Below the pieces are notes generated by a model that saw only the letters and a list, made by a program, of their open reading frames with translations, did not search any database and was not told where the DNA came from. This document shows, piece by piece, positions 27,149 through 35,157 of a DNA stretch of 64,000 bases (the first letter of the stretch is position 1; the number at the start of each line of letters is the position of its first letter). A program made the translations under genes and the position numbers. Origin of the DNA: Gemmatimonadota bacterium. GTDB taxonomy: Bacteria; Gemmatimonadota; Gemmatimonadetes; Gemmatimonadales; GWC2-71-9. The DNA lies in assembly GCA_003222035.1 (NCBI GenBank), contig QHUS01000057.1, positions 1 to 64,000 of the forward strand, given 5' to 3'.

Positions 27149-27501
27149 CGTGGTTGCTGGTGGCGCTCATCGGCTTGGTGGCGGGCGTGGTGTCCGGGTT
27201 GTTCGGCGTGGGTGGAGCGGTCGTGATCGTTCCGGCGCTCGTGTTGCTGGCAAAGCTGCCGCAACACGTGGCGAACGGCACGTCGCTCGCGTCGCTCCTC
27301 CTGCCGGTCGGCCTCCTGGGCGCGCTCGAGTACTACAGGCGGGGACAGATCAACATCGCCTACGCCGCCATCATCGCGGTGGGGTTGTTCGTCGGGGCGT
27401 TCCTGGGGGCGCGGCTCGCGGGGGGGATGTCCGATATCACGCTGCGGCGGACGTTCGGCGGATTCCTGCTGCTGGTCGCCGGCAAGCTGCTGTTCAGTTA
27501 G
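27145..27501 (+). CDS. small TauE/SafE-family membrane protein
   Basis: A 118-residue inner-membrane protein with about four helices. It begins with LVALIGLVAGVVSGLFGVGGAVVIVPALV, the hallmark of the TauE/SafE family of anion exporters. It is half the usual length of about 250 residues, equal to one of the two internal repeats, and would have to dimerise. Half-size members occur in other bacteria. ATG 27145 overlaps the hyuB stop. It ends in a three-base convergent overlap with the HD-GYP gene. Confidence 0.85.
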   Translation: MTWLLVALIGLVAGVVSGLFGVGGAVVIVPALVLLAKLPQHVANGTSLASLLLPVGLLGALEYYRRGQINIAYAAIIAVGLFVGAFLGARLAGGMSDITLRRTFGGFLLLVAGKLLFS

Positions 27502-29432
27502 ACGTTTGCCTCGAACACTTTTCCCTCCACGAACAGGCGGAACAGCTCCTGGTCGAGCTGTCCCGCGCGCACCTCATCGGCCATGATGTCGAGGGCGCGC
27601 GCGGGAGGCACGGCGGCCTTGTACGGGCGGTCCGCGGCGCTCAGCGCGTCGTAGATGTCGCTGATCGTCATCATCCGCGTTTGAACGGGGATGGCCTCCC
27701 CGGTCACGCGCCGCGGGTAGCCCCCGCCGTCGAGCTTTTCGTGGTGCCCGTAGGCGATGATCGGGACATGCTGCAGCTCGCGCGTCCACGGGATCTGTTG
27801 CAGGAACCGGTAGGTGTGGGTGACGTGGCTCTCGATCTCCTGACGCTCCGCGTCGTCGAGCGAGCCCTTCGGGATCGTGAGGTAGCGCATCTCGTCGTCG
27901 GTGAGGTACGGATGCTGCGCGCCGCTCATGGCTTCGTACGTGCGGCGTGACACGTGGAGCAGCGAGTCGAACTGGCTGGCAGGCAGCACCGTCGGCTCGT
28001 TCGCCTTGAGGACGGCGTCGAGGAATCCGTCGAGCGCCGCGATCTCCCGGGCGTGCTGGTCCTCGAGCTCCGCGAGGAACGCGGCGTAGTCCGTGCGGCC
28101 GTGCTCCTCCAGGAACCGGGCGCGCTTTCTCCAGAATTCGCGTTCCGCGGTGCGCCGCACGAAGTCGTGGCGCTGCCTGATGAGGTCGAGCTGCAGCGGG
28201 TAGAGCTTCTTCGCCTTGACGAGCACCTGCTCTCGTACGCCGACCTTCCCGAAGTCGTGGAGCAGCCCGGCATAGCGGATCTCACGAATTTGCTCGCGCG
28301 TGAACATCACGTTGCGATACGTGCCGTTATCGACGCGATCGACCACGTGCGCGAGGCCCACGGTCATGTTGGCGACGCGGCCGGAATGTCCGAAGGTCGT
28401 CGGGTCGCGCTGTTCGATCGCGTGCACCGCGGCCTTCACGAATCCCTCGAACAGCTTCTCGATCTCCTGGTACAGCCGGCTGTTCTCGATTGCAACCGCT
28501 GCCTGCCCGGCGAGCGCCGTCACCAGCTCCACCGTGCGCTTCGAGTAGGGCACGACCTCGTGCTCCACGTCGGCCGGCTCCGCGAGCACGGCGTCGGGGT
28601 GGCGCTTGCGGTTGATGAGCTGCAGGACGCCGATGACCTCTTCCTTGTGATCCTTCATCGGGATCACGAGCATCGACTTGGTCCGATACCCGTGGCGCTC
28701 GTCGAACGAGCGGTTGATGCTGTACTCGACATCGGGAGGCAGGAAGTATGCGTCGTCGATCACCAGCGGCTCGCCCGTCACCGCAGTGTAGCCCGCGAGG
28801 CTCGAGCGATTGACCGGGATCGTGAACTCCACGAACGGCGCCGCGGGCTTGGAGTACGTCTGCGCGATGCGAAAGCGCAACCGCTTCTGGCCCTCTTCAC
28901 CTGTCTCGACCAGGTACAGGCTGCCCGCGTCCGACGTCGTGATGCGGCGGGCCTGCGTGACGATGAGCTCCAGCAGGGTCTTCAGGTCGCGCTCGGTGCC
29001 GAGCGCGACGCCGATGCGGGTGAGCTCGCCGATCTCGCGGCTCCGGTTCGCGGCCTCCGCGCGGGCGCGCGCCGTCTCGGCGCGGGCGGCCGCCTCGCGA
29101 TACCCCGCGCGCACGGCCACGAGGAGCTGCCGCGGCCCCACGGGGTGCCGCACGAAGCCGGACAGCAGCTCCGAGGGCATCTCCGTGGGCAGGTCGGGTT
29201 CGCCATCACGGCCGAGCGCCACGATCGCGCCCCCCGCGTCGATGAACGCCCGCAGCACGTCCAGCGGGAAGGCGGAGCGGCTCTCGGAGTCGAGTACGAA
29301 CACCGTCGGCCGCTCATCCACCACCAGATCGCGGGGAGTGCGCACGTCGCGCGATTCGATCTGGGCACTCTCGAGGGCCGGCCGCACGGCGGCGGGCGCC
29401 CAGGAGGACGTGTGGAGCAGCAGGTATCTCAC
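27498..29432 (-). CDS. GAF and HD-GYP domain protein with large insert in the HD-GYP domain
   Basis: Soluble 644-residue signalling protein. Residues 1-120 look like a receiver-type domain (TVFVLDSESRS, GFVRHPVGPRQLLVAVRAG). A GAF domain follows at about 140-330 (DLKTLLELIVTQARRITTSDAGSLYL) and then an HD-GYP domain with FGHSGRVANMTVGLA, LLHDFGKVGV and HHEKLDGGGYP. Between HDFGK and HHE there are about 180 residues instead of about 60. The insert is highly charged and probably helical (REFWRKRARFLEEHG). The likely activity is c-di-GMP hydrolysis controlled by the GAF ligand. It starts at GTG 29432, one base after the CsgG-like gene. Confidence 0.85.
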   Translation of the reverse strand: MRYLLLHTSSWAPAAVRPALESAQIESRDVRTPRDLVVDERPTVFVLDSESRSAFPLDVLRAFIDAGGAIVALGRDGEPDLPTEMPSELLSGFVRHPVGPRQLLVAVRAGYREAAARAETARARAEAANRSREIGELTRIGVALGTERDLKTLLELIVTQARRITTSDAGSLYLVETGEEGQKRLRFRIAQTYSKPAAPFVEFTIPVNRSSLAGYTAVTGEPLVIDDAYFLPPDVEYSINRSFDERHGYRTKSMLVIPMKDHKEEVIGVLQLINRKRHPDAVLAEPADVEHEVVPYSKRTVELVTALAGQAAVAIENSRLYQEIEKLFEGFVKAAVHAIEQRDPTTFGHSGRVANMTVGLAHVVDRVDNGTYRNVMFTREQIREIRYAGLLHDFGKVGVREQVLVKAKKLYPLQLDLIRQRHDFVRRTAEREFWRKRARFLEEHGRTDYAAFLAELEDQHAREIAALDGFLDAVLKANEPTVLPASQFDSLLHVSRRTYEAMSGAQHPYLTDDEMRYLTIPKGSLDDAERQEIESHVTHTYRFLQQIPWTRELQHVPIIAYGHHEKLDGGGYPRRVTGEAIPVQTRMMTISDIYDALSAADRPYKAAVPPARALDIMADEVRAGQLDQELFRLFVEGKVFEANV

Positions 29433-29433
29433 G

Positions 29434-30159
29434 TCACGAGTTCTTGACGCGCTGGAGCCCCTCCCGCGCCTCCGTGTACTCCGGGAAGACGGCCAGTGCC
29501 CGCTGGTACATCTCCACGGCCTTGTCCTTTTGGCCGCGGTCCTGGTACAACAGCGCTTTGGAGTAGAACGTCAGCGCCTCGGTCGGGATCTCCCGGCTGG
29601 ACCGCGGATCCGCGGCCTGCCGCGGGAGCGGTGGCAGATTGGCGTCCTTCATCAGACGGGCGCCCACCGTCCGGATGATATCGAACAGGTGATCACGCTG
29701 CTTGCGATCCGACTCGACCTTGATGATCTCGCTCGTCTCGACGTTGACGAGGCGCGCGTCGAGGCGAAAGTCTCCATAGAAGTCGATGAAGCTGCCGGTG
29801 ATGACGTAGCGCGCCCCCACGAGCTTGCCGATCTTGGCCGCTGTCTCCGGCGCCACCTTGCCCGAGGTGCCGAGGTTTTGCTCCGCCAAGAGCTTCTCGA
29901 TCTCCTCACGCTCGACCACCCGGGCCGCGGGATTGGCAGCGAGCTCCGAGATCAGCATCCCCGCGATTCCCTTCTGGAGGGCGTCGAAATTCTCCTTGTC
30001 CTGCCCGTACGAGCCGCCGTTGTCGAACGGCAGGACGGCGAGCCCCGGCCGGCTGTCCTGACCGTGGCCCTGCGCGGCCAGCCCCGCCCATCCCCCCGGG
30101 CCCGCGACGCAACAGAGCAGGGCGAGCGACACAACGGCGACGACCGAACGCGAGTGCAT
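29434..30159 (-). CDS. CsgG/FlgO-like secreted protein with TPR
   Basis: Exported protein of 241 residues with an N-terminal signal (SVVAVVSLALLCCVAGPGG). The middle matches the CsgG-type fold (LAVLPFDNGG, IAGMLISELAANPAARVVEREEIEKLLAEQ, ARYVITGSFIDFYGDFRLDARLVNVETSEI). The C-terminus holds one or two TPRs (ALTFYSKALLYQDRGQKDKAVEMYQRAL). CsgG-like domains build outer-membrane pores or periplasmic assemblies; this one lacks the transmembrane hairpins of true CsgG. ATG 30159 sits 14 bp after the MBL hydrolase gene, so it belongs to the crp-MBL-csgG-HD-GYP operon. Confidence 0.8.
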   Translation of the reverse strand: MHSRSVVAVVSLALLCCVAGPGGWAGLAAQGHGQDSRPGLAVLPFDNGGSYGQDKENFDALQKGIAGMLISELAANPAARVVEREEIEKLLAEQNLGTSGKVAPETAAKIGKLVGARYVITGSFIDFYGDFRLDARLVNVETSEIIKVESDRKQRDHLFDIIRTVGARLMKDANLPPLPRQAADPRSSREIPTEALTFYSKALLYQDRGQKDKAVEMYQRALAVFPEYTEAREGLQRVKNS

Positions 30160-30173
30160 AGAGTCAGTCCTCG

Positions 30174-31082
30174 TCAGAGAGTCAGTGTCATGCCTTCCTG
30201 CGCGGCGACCACCTCGGCTGGCAGGCCTTTGGTGCGTGCCTGGCGCCGGGCCGCCGCGACGAGTGCGTCGATCGCCTCGTCGCCGTGCTCCGGCTCGTGA
30301 TGGAACAGCACCAGGCGCTTCACCCCCGCATCTCCCGCGAGCGCGACCGCCTCTTCGAAGGTCGAGTGGCCCCACCCGCGGTGCTCCTCCAGCTCCTCCG
30401 GCGTATACATCGCGTCGTGGATCAGCAGCTCCACGCCCTCGAGAAACGTCACAAAGTCCTTCCGCCAGGACGGGGAGGTCTCGTACTTGCCACCGGGTCC
30501 GAGCTCATTGTCGGTCACGTATGCCATGCTCGCCCCTTCTGCCCGGCCACCCGCCCCAGCCGGGGTGAGCCGGTATCCGAGCGTGGTCCCGGGGTGGCGC
30601 AGCCGCATGGCTCGCACGCGGAAGGCCCCGACGGTGAACTCGCCCGGCTCCACCTGTTGCACTGTCAGCTTGGCGGACAAGGCGTCCAGCGGGACTGGGA
30701 AGACCGCCGGGTCCATCTGCTGGCGGAGGATTGCTTCGAGGGACGTCGTTCCCTGCCGCGAGCCCCAGATACGCACGGCGTTTCCGGGAGCGAAGAAGGG
30801 TTTGAAGTGAGGCAAACCCTGGATGTGGTCCCAATGGGCGTGCGACAAAAGGATTTCCGCCTGCACGGCGCCGTTCTGGCGCTCCACCAGTTCGCGGCCG
30901 AGCGGCCGGATCCCCGTACCCGCGTCCAGGATCACGAGCTGACCGGTCCCCCCCCCCTCATCCCCGCTTCTCACGGCAACGCACGGGGTGTTGCCACCGT
31001 AGCGTGCGGTATGAGCTCCGGGAGTGGGGATCGAACCCCGCGTTCCCCAAAAGGTGACCGTGTACGCTATCCGTCCCGGCAA
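30174..31082 (-). CDS. metallo-beta-lactamase fold hydrolase
   Basis: Zinc-dependent hydrolase of 302 residues. It starts with FWGTRGSIPTPGAHTARYGGNTPC, typical of MBL hydrolases related to phosphodiesterases and PhnP. The metal motif is HAHWDHIQGLPHF; later ligands are seen in VTDNE, LIHDAMYTPEE and WGHSTFEEA. The substrate is unknown; the position between a cyclic-nucleotide-type regulator and an HD-GYP protein suggests a signalling nucleotide. The start is TTG 31082 with AAAGGGA upstream. A C10 run at about 30948-30957 codes for Gly-Gly-Gly and may slip. Confidence 0.85.
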   Translation of the reverse strand: MPGRIAYTVTFWGTRGSIPTPGAHTARYGGNTPCVAVRSGDEGGGTGQLVILDAGTGIRPLGRELVERQNGAVQAEILLSHAHWDHIQGLPHFKPFFAPGNAVRIWGSRQGTTSLEAILRQQMDPAVFPVPLDALSAKLTVQQVEPGEFTVGAFRVRAMRLRHPGTTLGYRLTPAGAGGRAEGASMAYVTDNELGPGGKYETSPSWRKDFVTFLEGVELLIHDAMYTPEELEEHRGWGHSTFEEAVALAGDAGVKRLVLFHHEPEHGDEAIDALVAAARRQARTKGLPAEVVAAQEGMTLTL

Positions 31083-31141
31083 CGTCGCGTCCCTTTTCGA
31101 GCTAACTTACGGAAAATACGACAGGTAGGCCGTGACTCAAC

Positions 31142-31813
31142 TCACGACCGCCCGGCGGAGGCTTCCAGCGCGGAGCGATCGCGGATCACGATCTCGCGGC
31201 GACTGATCTCGATGTAGCCCTTGTCCACCAGTTCGCGCATGGTGCGGCTGACGGTTTCGCGTGACGATCCGATCATCTGCGCAATGGTATGGTGCGTGAG
31301 CCGACGGGTGATGCGATCGGAGCCGGCTTCGTCGGCGAGGTCGAGGAGCAGCTGTGCCACGCGTCCGTTCACGTCGAGCAGGACCAGGCTGCCGACCTTC
31401 TCGTCGACCCGTCGCAACCGGCGCGAGAGCTCCCGCAACAGTCCCATGGCGATGCCGGGAGACTGCTGGAGGATGGCCTGGAAATCTTCGCGTCGGATCA
31501 CGAGCAGGTTGGAGTCCTCCATCGCGATCACGTGGGCTGAGCGCGGCTCCTCGTCGATCAACGACATTTCCCCGAAGAAGTCCCCTTCGCCCAGCACGGA
31601 AAGAATCACCTCGCGTCCGTCCTCCCCGATCAGCACCACCTTCACCTGTCCGCTGGCGACCACGTACAGCGCGTCGCCAGGATCGTCCTCGAACAGAATG
31701 ACGGAATTGCGGGGATAGCTGCGTTCGCGGGTGATGTCTGCCACCCGCTCGAGCTCGGCGGGTGCGAGTTGGCTGAACAGCGGGACCTTTTGGAGAATGG
31801 CCGTAACCGACAC
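31142..31813 (-). CDS. Crp/Fnr-family transcriptional regulator
   Basis: Global-type regulator of 223 residues. The cyclic-nucleotide-binding fold shows LYVVASGQVKVVL, GEGDFFGEMSLIDEEPRSAHVIAMED and the dimer helix. The C-terminal helix-turn-helix is THHTIAQMIGSSRETVSRTMREL. The pocket motif GEMSLIDEEPRSA resembles the cAMP-binding GELGLF-RxA motif and keeps the Arg, so cAMP is a possible ligand. There are no Fnr-type N-terminal cysteines. Start chosen at GTG 31813, preceded by AGGGGAAG; the track start 31870 adds 19 unlikely residues. First gene of the minus-strand signalling operon. Sites of the GTGA-N6-TCAC type occur at 1920, 1943 and 53880. Confidence 0.9.
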   Translation of the reverse strand: MSVTAILQKVPLFSQLAPAELERVADITRERSYPRNSVILFEDDPGDALYVVASGQVKVVLIGEDGREVILSVLGEGDFFGEMSLIDEEPRSAHVIAMEDSNLLVIRREDFQAILQQSPGIAMGLLRELSRRLRRVDEKVGSLVLLDVNGRVAQLLLDLADEAGSDRITRRLTHHTIAQMIGSSRETVSRTMRELVDKGYIEISRREIVIRDRSALEASAGRS

Positions 31814-31857
31814 GATAAGCTTCCCCTGGGGGCGTGGTGGGGGTGTTGGGTCGCGCA

Positions 31858-31886
31858 AGCTTACGTACAAGGTGCGCTGGTGTCAA
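31858..31886 (-). promoter_or_regulatory. probable promoter of the crp-like operon
   Basis: On the minus strand a perfect TTGACA (31886-31881) is followed after 17 bp by TAAGCT (31863-31858), about 45 bp before the GTG start. The -35 is strong, the -10 weak. Confidence 0.45.
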
Positions 31887-31906
31887 TTCGGCGGACGCCG
31901 CGATGC

Positions 31907-31936
31907 TTGCCGCCAACTTGCTGCGCCAGTTATATT
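31907..31936 (+). promoter_or_regulatory. probable promoter of rpmE-prfA operon
   Basis: TTGCCG (31907-31912), an 18-bp spacer and TATATT (31931-31936), in an AT-rich patch 44 bp before rpmE. It diverges from the crp-like promoter; the two -35 boxes lie about 20 bp apart. Confidence 0.45.
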
Positions 31937-31979
31937 TCCACACTTCGTTCTGTTCGACTTTTAGTCAAGGATCGAGTCA

Positions 31980-32192
31980 GTGAAACCCGGGATTCACCCC
32001 GCCTATCGGCGGGCGACTGTGCAGTGCGCGTGCGGCAATAGCTTCGTGACCCGCTCGACCGTGCCCGTCATCCACGTCGAGGTCTGTGCCAAGTGTCACC
32101 CGTACTTCACCGGCAAGCAAAAGCTCATGGATACGGCCGGCCGGGTGGAGCGCTTCCGCCAGAAATACGGGACCGAGAAGGCTGCAGGCTGA
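31980..32192 (+). CDS. rpmE: ribosomal protein L31, zinc-binding type
   Basis: Large-subunit protein of 70 residues. The start MKPGIHPAYR and the cysteines in QCACGNSF and EVCAKCHPYFTGKQKLMDT identify L31 of the C+ type that binds one zinc ion. Length is normal. It starts at GTG 31980 and is followed three bases later by prfA, an old and widespread pair. A probable promoter lies 44 bp upstream. Confidence 0.95.
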   Translation: MKPGIHPAYRRATVQCACGNSFVTRSTVPVIHVEVCAKCHPYFTGKQKLMDTAGRVERFRQKYGTEKAAG

Positions 32193-32195
32193 CGT

Positions 32196-33254
32196 ATGGA
32201 GGACCGACTCCGCCAGGCGCTCGCGCGGGCGGAGCAGGTCGCGCGCGAGCTGGCCGACCCCGAGACCGCGCGGAACCCGTCGAGGCTGAGGCAGCTGGGC
32301 CGCGAGCACGCGCGCCTCGACCAAATCCGCCAGACCCACGAGCGACTGACCCGCCTCGGCGACGAGCTGGTACAGGCGCGCGAGGTGCTGCACGACCGGG
32401 ACCCGGAGTTGTTGCAGCTGGCGCGCGCGGACGTCGAGCGTCTGCAGCCGGAGATCCAGCGCCTCGAGCGCCGGCTCACCGACCTGTTGACCCCGCCGGA
32501 TCCGCTCGATGACCGCGATGCGATCGTCGAGATACGCGCGGGGACGGGAGGCAACGAGGCGGCGCTCTTTGCGGCCGAGTTGTTTCGCATGTACACGCGG
32601 TTCTGCGAACGGCGCGGCTGGAAGGTGGAGGTGGTGTCGCTCTCAGAAGGGAATCTCGGCGGGCTGAAGGAAGCCATCTTCGCGGCTCGTGGGCCCGGCG
32701 TGTACGGGACCTTGCGTTACGAATCGGGCGTCCACCGGGTGCAGCGGGTTCCGGTGACCGAAGCGCAGGGGCGCATCCACACGTCCGCGGCGACGGTGGC
32801 CGTGCTCCCAGAGGCGGAGGAGGTCGACGTCAAGATCGAAGACAAGGATCTCCGGATCGACGTCTTCCGCTCGCAAGGACCGGGCGGGCAGAGCGTCAAC
32901 ACCACGGACAGCGCAGTGCGGATCACCCACCTCCCGACGAACCTCGTGGTTCAATGCCAGGACCAGAAGAGCCAGCTGCAGAACAAGATCAAGGCACTCG
33001 AGGTGCTGCGCTCCCGCCTGCTCGACAAGATGATCGCGGAGCAGGAAGCGAGCCGCGCCCGTGAGCGGCGCGCGCAGGTTGGGACGGGCGATCGCTCCGC
33101 CAAGATCCGCACGTACAACTTTCCCCAGAATCGCGTTACCGATCACCGGATTCACTACACCGCGCACAACCTGTCCGAAGTGGTGGACGGCAATCTCGAC
33201 GACTTGATCAATGCGCTCCGCCTCGCGGGGGAGAAGGAGCGCCTGAGTGCCTGA
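32196..33254 (+). CDS. prfA: peptide chain release factor 1
   Basis: Release factor of 352 residues that ends translation at UAA and UAG. The codon-recognition tripeptide is PVT in RVPVTEAQGRIHTSAATVAVLPE (PxT type, so RF1, not RF2). The catalytic GGQ is in RSQGPGGQSVNTTDSAVRITH. The Gln of GGQ is the target of PrmC, whose gene follows with an eight-base overlap. Starts at ATG 32196, length typical of the family. Confidence 0.96.
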   Translation: MEDRLRQALARAEQVARELADPETARNPSRLRQLGREHARLDQIRQTHERLTRLGDELVQAREVLHDRDPELLQLARADVERLQPEIQRLERRLTDLLTPPDPLDDRDAIVEIRAGTGGNEAALFAAELFRMYTRFCERRGWKVEVVSLSEGNLGGLKEAIFAARGPGVYGTLRYESGVHRVQRVPVTEAQGRIHTSAATVAVLPEAEEVDVKIEDKDLRIDVFRSQGPGGQSVNTTDSAVRITHLPTNLVVQCQDQKSQLQNKIKALEVLRSRLLDKMIAEQEASRARERRAQVGTGDRSAKIRTYNFPQNRVTDHRIHYTAHNLSEVVDGNLDDLINALRLAGEKERLSA

Positions 33255-34146
33255 GCGCACGGTTCTCGGGCCCAGCATCGCCGCCGCGCTCCGCGACGGG
33301 GCGGGGCGGCTCCACGGCTCGGGCATCGTCGACCCGCGGCGCGAGGCCCGCATGCTGTGGGCTGCCGTCGCAGGCGACGCCACGACGCCCGGCGACGTCT
33401 GGATCGGGCGGGACCGCGCGCCGGCTCCCGAAGTCGCGGCGCGCTTCCGCCAGGCGATCGAGCTGCGGGCGGGCGGGGTGCCCTTCGCATATGCGGTCGG
33501 GTCGACGGATTTCCGGACGTTGCAATTGAGCATCGACCGGCGCGCCCTGATTCCGCGCCCCGAGACCGAGGGGCTGGTCGACCTGGTTCTGCACGCAGCC
33601 GGGACGCGGGATGCGGGATGCGGGATGCGAGGTGTGGCCGCGGACATCGGGACAGGGTGTGGGTGCATCGCGCTGGCGCTCGCGGTCGAGGGCAACTTCG
33701 AGCGGGTGATCGCGGTCGAGCGGTCGCCCGAGGCCGCGGCCCTGGCGCGCCAGAACGTAGCGCGCCTGCACCCGGCCGTGCCGGTCGAGGTGCGCCAGGG
33801 CGACCTCTTCGCGCCGCTCGCGGGCGCACGGTACCGGGCGATCGTCTCGAACCCCCCGTACCTGACCGAAACGGAATACCTTGCGCTCGACCCGGCGGTA
33901 CGCGAGTTCGAGCCACGCGAGGCCCTGGTCAGCGGCGCCGACGGGCTGGACGCCACGCGTGCCTTGCTGGCAGGCGCGGCAGCGCTGCTCGAGCCGGGCG
34001 GGCTCGTCGCGCTCGAGATCGACGAGCGGCGGGCCGAGACAGTTCGCTCGCTCGCGCACTGCTGTGGCTGGTCTCGCGTCACGGTGCACGATGACCTGTT
34101 CGGCCGGCCCCGCTTCCTGGTGGCCCGACGTGCGGAGGGGGTATGA
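33247..34146 (+). CDS. prmC: release factor glutamine methyltransferase
   Basis: SAM-dependent enzyme of 299 residues that methylates the GGQ glutamine of release factors. It shows an N-terminal helical domain, the family motif LIPRPETEGLVD, the SAM loop ADIGTGCGCIALALA and the catalytic NPPY in IVSNPPYLTETEY. Directly before the SAM loop are about ten extra residues (GTRDAGCGMRGV) encoded by four 7-bp stutter words, which lengthens a surface loop. It starts at GTG inside the end of prfA and overlaps the YlbF-like gene by ATGA. Confidence 0.94.
   Translation: MPERTVLGPSIAAALRDGAGRLHGSGIVDPRREARMLWAAVAGDATTPGDVWIGRDRAPAPEVAARFRQAIELRAGGVPFAYAVGSTDFRTLQLSIDRRALIPRPETEGLVDLVLHAAGTRDAGCGMRGVAADIGTGCGCIALALAVEGNFERVIAVERSPEAAALARQNVARLHPAVPVEVRQGDLFAPLAGARYRAIVSNPPYLTETEYLALDPAVREFEPREALVSGADGLDATRALLAGAAALLEPGGLVALEIDERRAETVRSLAHCCGWSRVTVHDDLFGRPRFLVARRAEGV
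33601..33628. repeat. four-word 7-bp stutter array inside prmC
   Basis: GGGACGC followed by three perfect GGGATGC words, 28 bp in all. As 28 is not a multiple of three, loss or gain of one word would shift the prmC frame. Confidence 0.85.
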
Positions 34147-34496
34147 TCGACCAAAAGGCGGGAGAGTTGGGCCGGCTGCTCGGGCAGAGCGAAGAGTACA
34201 AGACCCTCGTGCGGGCCAGCGACCGCATGAAGGAGGACGCGGTCGTCAGGCAGTTGCTCGCCGAGGTCGAGCGCATCGCTCAGGACATCGAGCGCGCCAC
34301 CCAGGAGGGGCGCGAGCCCGCCAAAGACCAGGTGGAGCGGTACGACCGAGCGCTGCAGAGCGTCCAGGCGAACCCGGTGTATCAGCAGGTCGTAGCCGCG
34401 CAAGCCAATTTCGAGAAACTAATGGCCAAGGTGAACGCGCGGATCTACGACGGCATGAAGCAGGGCGCGGCGAGCCCCATCATCACGCTGGGTTAG
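34143..34496 (+). CDS. YlbF/YmcA-family helical protein
   Basis: Cytoplasmic protein of 117 residues, almost wholly alpha-helical (GRLLGQSEEYKTLVRASDRM, EVERIAQDIERATQEGREP, NPVYQQVVAAQANFEKLMAKV). This matches the YlbF family. In Bacillus, YlbF and YmcA partner RNase Y in mRNA processing and competence; a comparable role here is inference. It overlaps prmC by ATGA. Its TAG stop is the first part of the heptad array running into tmk. Confidence 0.75.
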   Translation: MIDQKAGELGRLLGQSEEYKTLVRASDRMKEDAVVRQLLAEVERIAQDIERATQEGREPAKDQVERYDRALQSVQANPVYQQVVAAQANFEKLMAKVNARIYDGMKQGAASPIITLG

Positions 34497-34516
34497 GGAC
34501 TGGGGACTGGGGATGG
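34496..34516. repeat. 7-bp stutter array joining ylbF-like stop and tmk start
   Basis: GGGACTG, GGGACTG, GGGATGG. The G of the stop TAG is its first base, and the tmk start ATG lies inside the third word. The whole gap is repeat; its G-rich words could act as ribosome site. Confidence 0.85.
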
Positions 34517-35157
34517 GTGCGCGGGACTCTGGGGTGTTCGTGGTAGTCGAGGGCCCCGAAGGGGCGGGGAAGTCGACGCTGGCTCGGTGGCTCGGGGTCC
34601 GGCTGACCGCCGAGGGGCTGCCAGTGGTGACGGTGCGGCAGCCGGGCGGCACACCGGTGGCGGAAGCGGCGCGCAAAGTGGCGCTCAGGTTTCCCCACGA
34701 GATGTCGCCGGCGGCGGAGTTGTTCCTGTTCCTGGCGGCCCGTGCGGACCTGGTGTTTCGCGTCATCCGGCCGGCGCTCGAGGCGGGGCAGGTGGTGGTG
34801 GCGGACCGGTTCGACCTGTCGACGCTGGCGTACCAGGTCGCGGGGGCGGGCCTGCCGGCTGACGATGTGGCGCGCGCCATTCGGCTCGCCACAGGTGGCC
34901 TGGTTCCGGACTTGACCGTGGTGCTCGACGTGCCCGTTGACGTCGGGCGCGCGCGGCAGCGCGCCGCGCGCAAGGTCCAGGACCGGATCGAACGTCAGGA
35001 CGACGCGTTCCACCGGCGCGTGCTCGACGCGTATCGCCGGGCGACGGGGCCGGGCGTGGTACATATTGATGCAACGCAGTCCAAGAAGGCCGTGCAGGAC
35101 GCCGCGTGGCGCGAGGTCATGGCGGTGACCGCACTCTCAACGCGAGGCGTCTCATGA
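34513..35157 (+). CDS. tmk: thymidylate kinase
   Basis: Cytoplasmic kinase of 214 residues that phosphorylates dTMP to dTDP. The P-loop is EGPEGAGKSTLARWL, the substrate motif RQPGGTPVAEAARKV (usually REPGGT), the DRF motif is VVADRFDLSTLAYQV, and the lid has RARQRAARKVQDRIE. Its ATG lies within the heptad array. It overlaps ctpA by ATGA. The Gln in place of Glu in the RxPGGT motif is a small deviation. Confidence 0.93.
   Translation: MGARDSGVFVVVEGPEGAGKSTLARWLGVRLTAEGLPVVTVRQPGGTPVAEAARKVALRFPHEMSPAAELFLFLAARADLVFRVIRPALEAGQVVVADRFDLSTLAYQVAGAGLPADDVARAIRLATGGLVPDLTVVLDVPVDVGRARQRAARKVQDRIERQDDAFHRRVLDAYRRATGPGVVHIDATQSKKAVQDAAWREVMAVTALSTRGVS

Noticed and set aside
31025-31045. tRNA T-arm-like sequence (GGGGTTCGATCCCC on the minus strand)
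   Set aside because: It is the codons for WGTRGSIPTPG, a conserved motif of this MBL hydrolase family. No acceptor or anticodon arms surround it.
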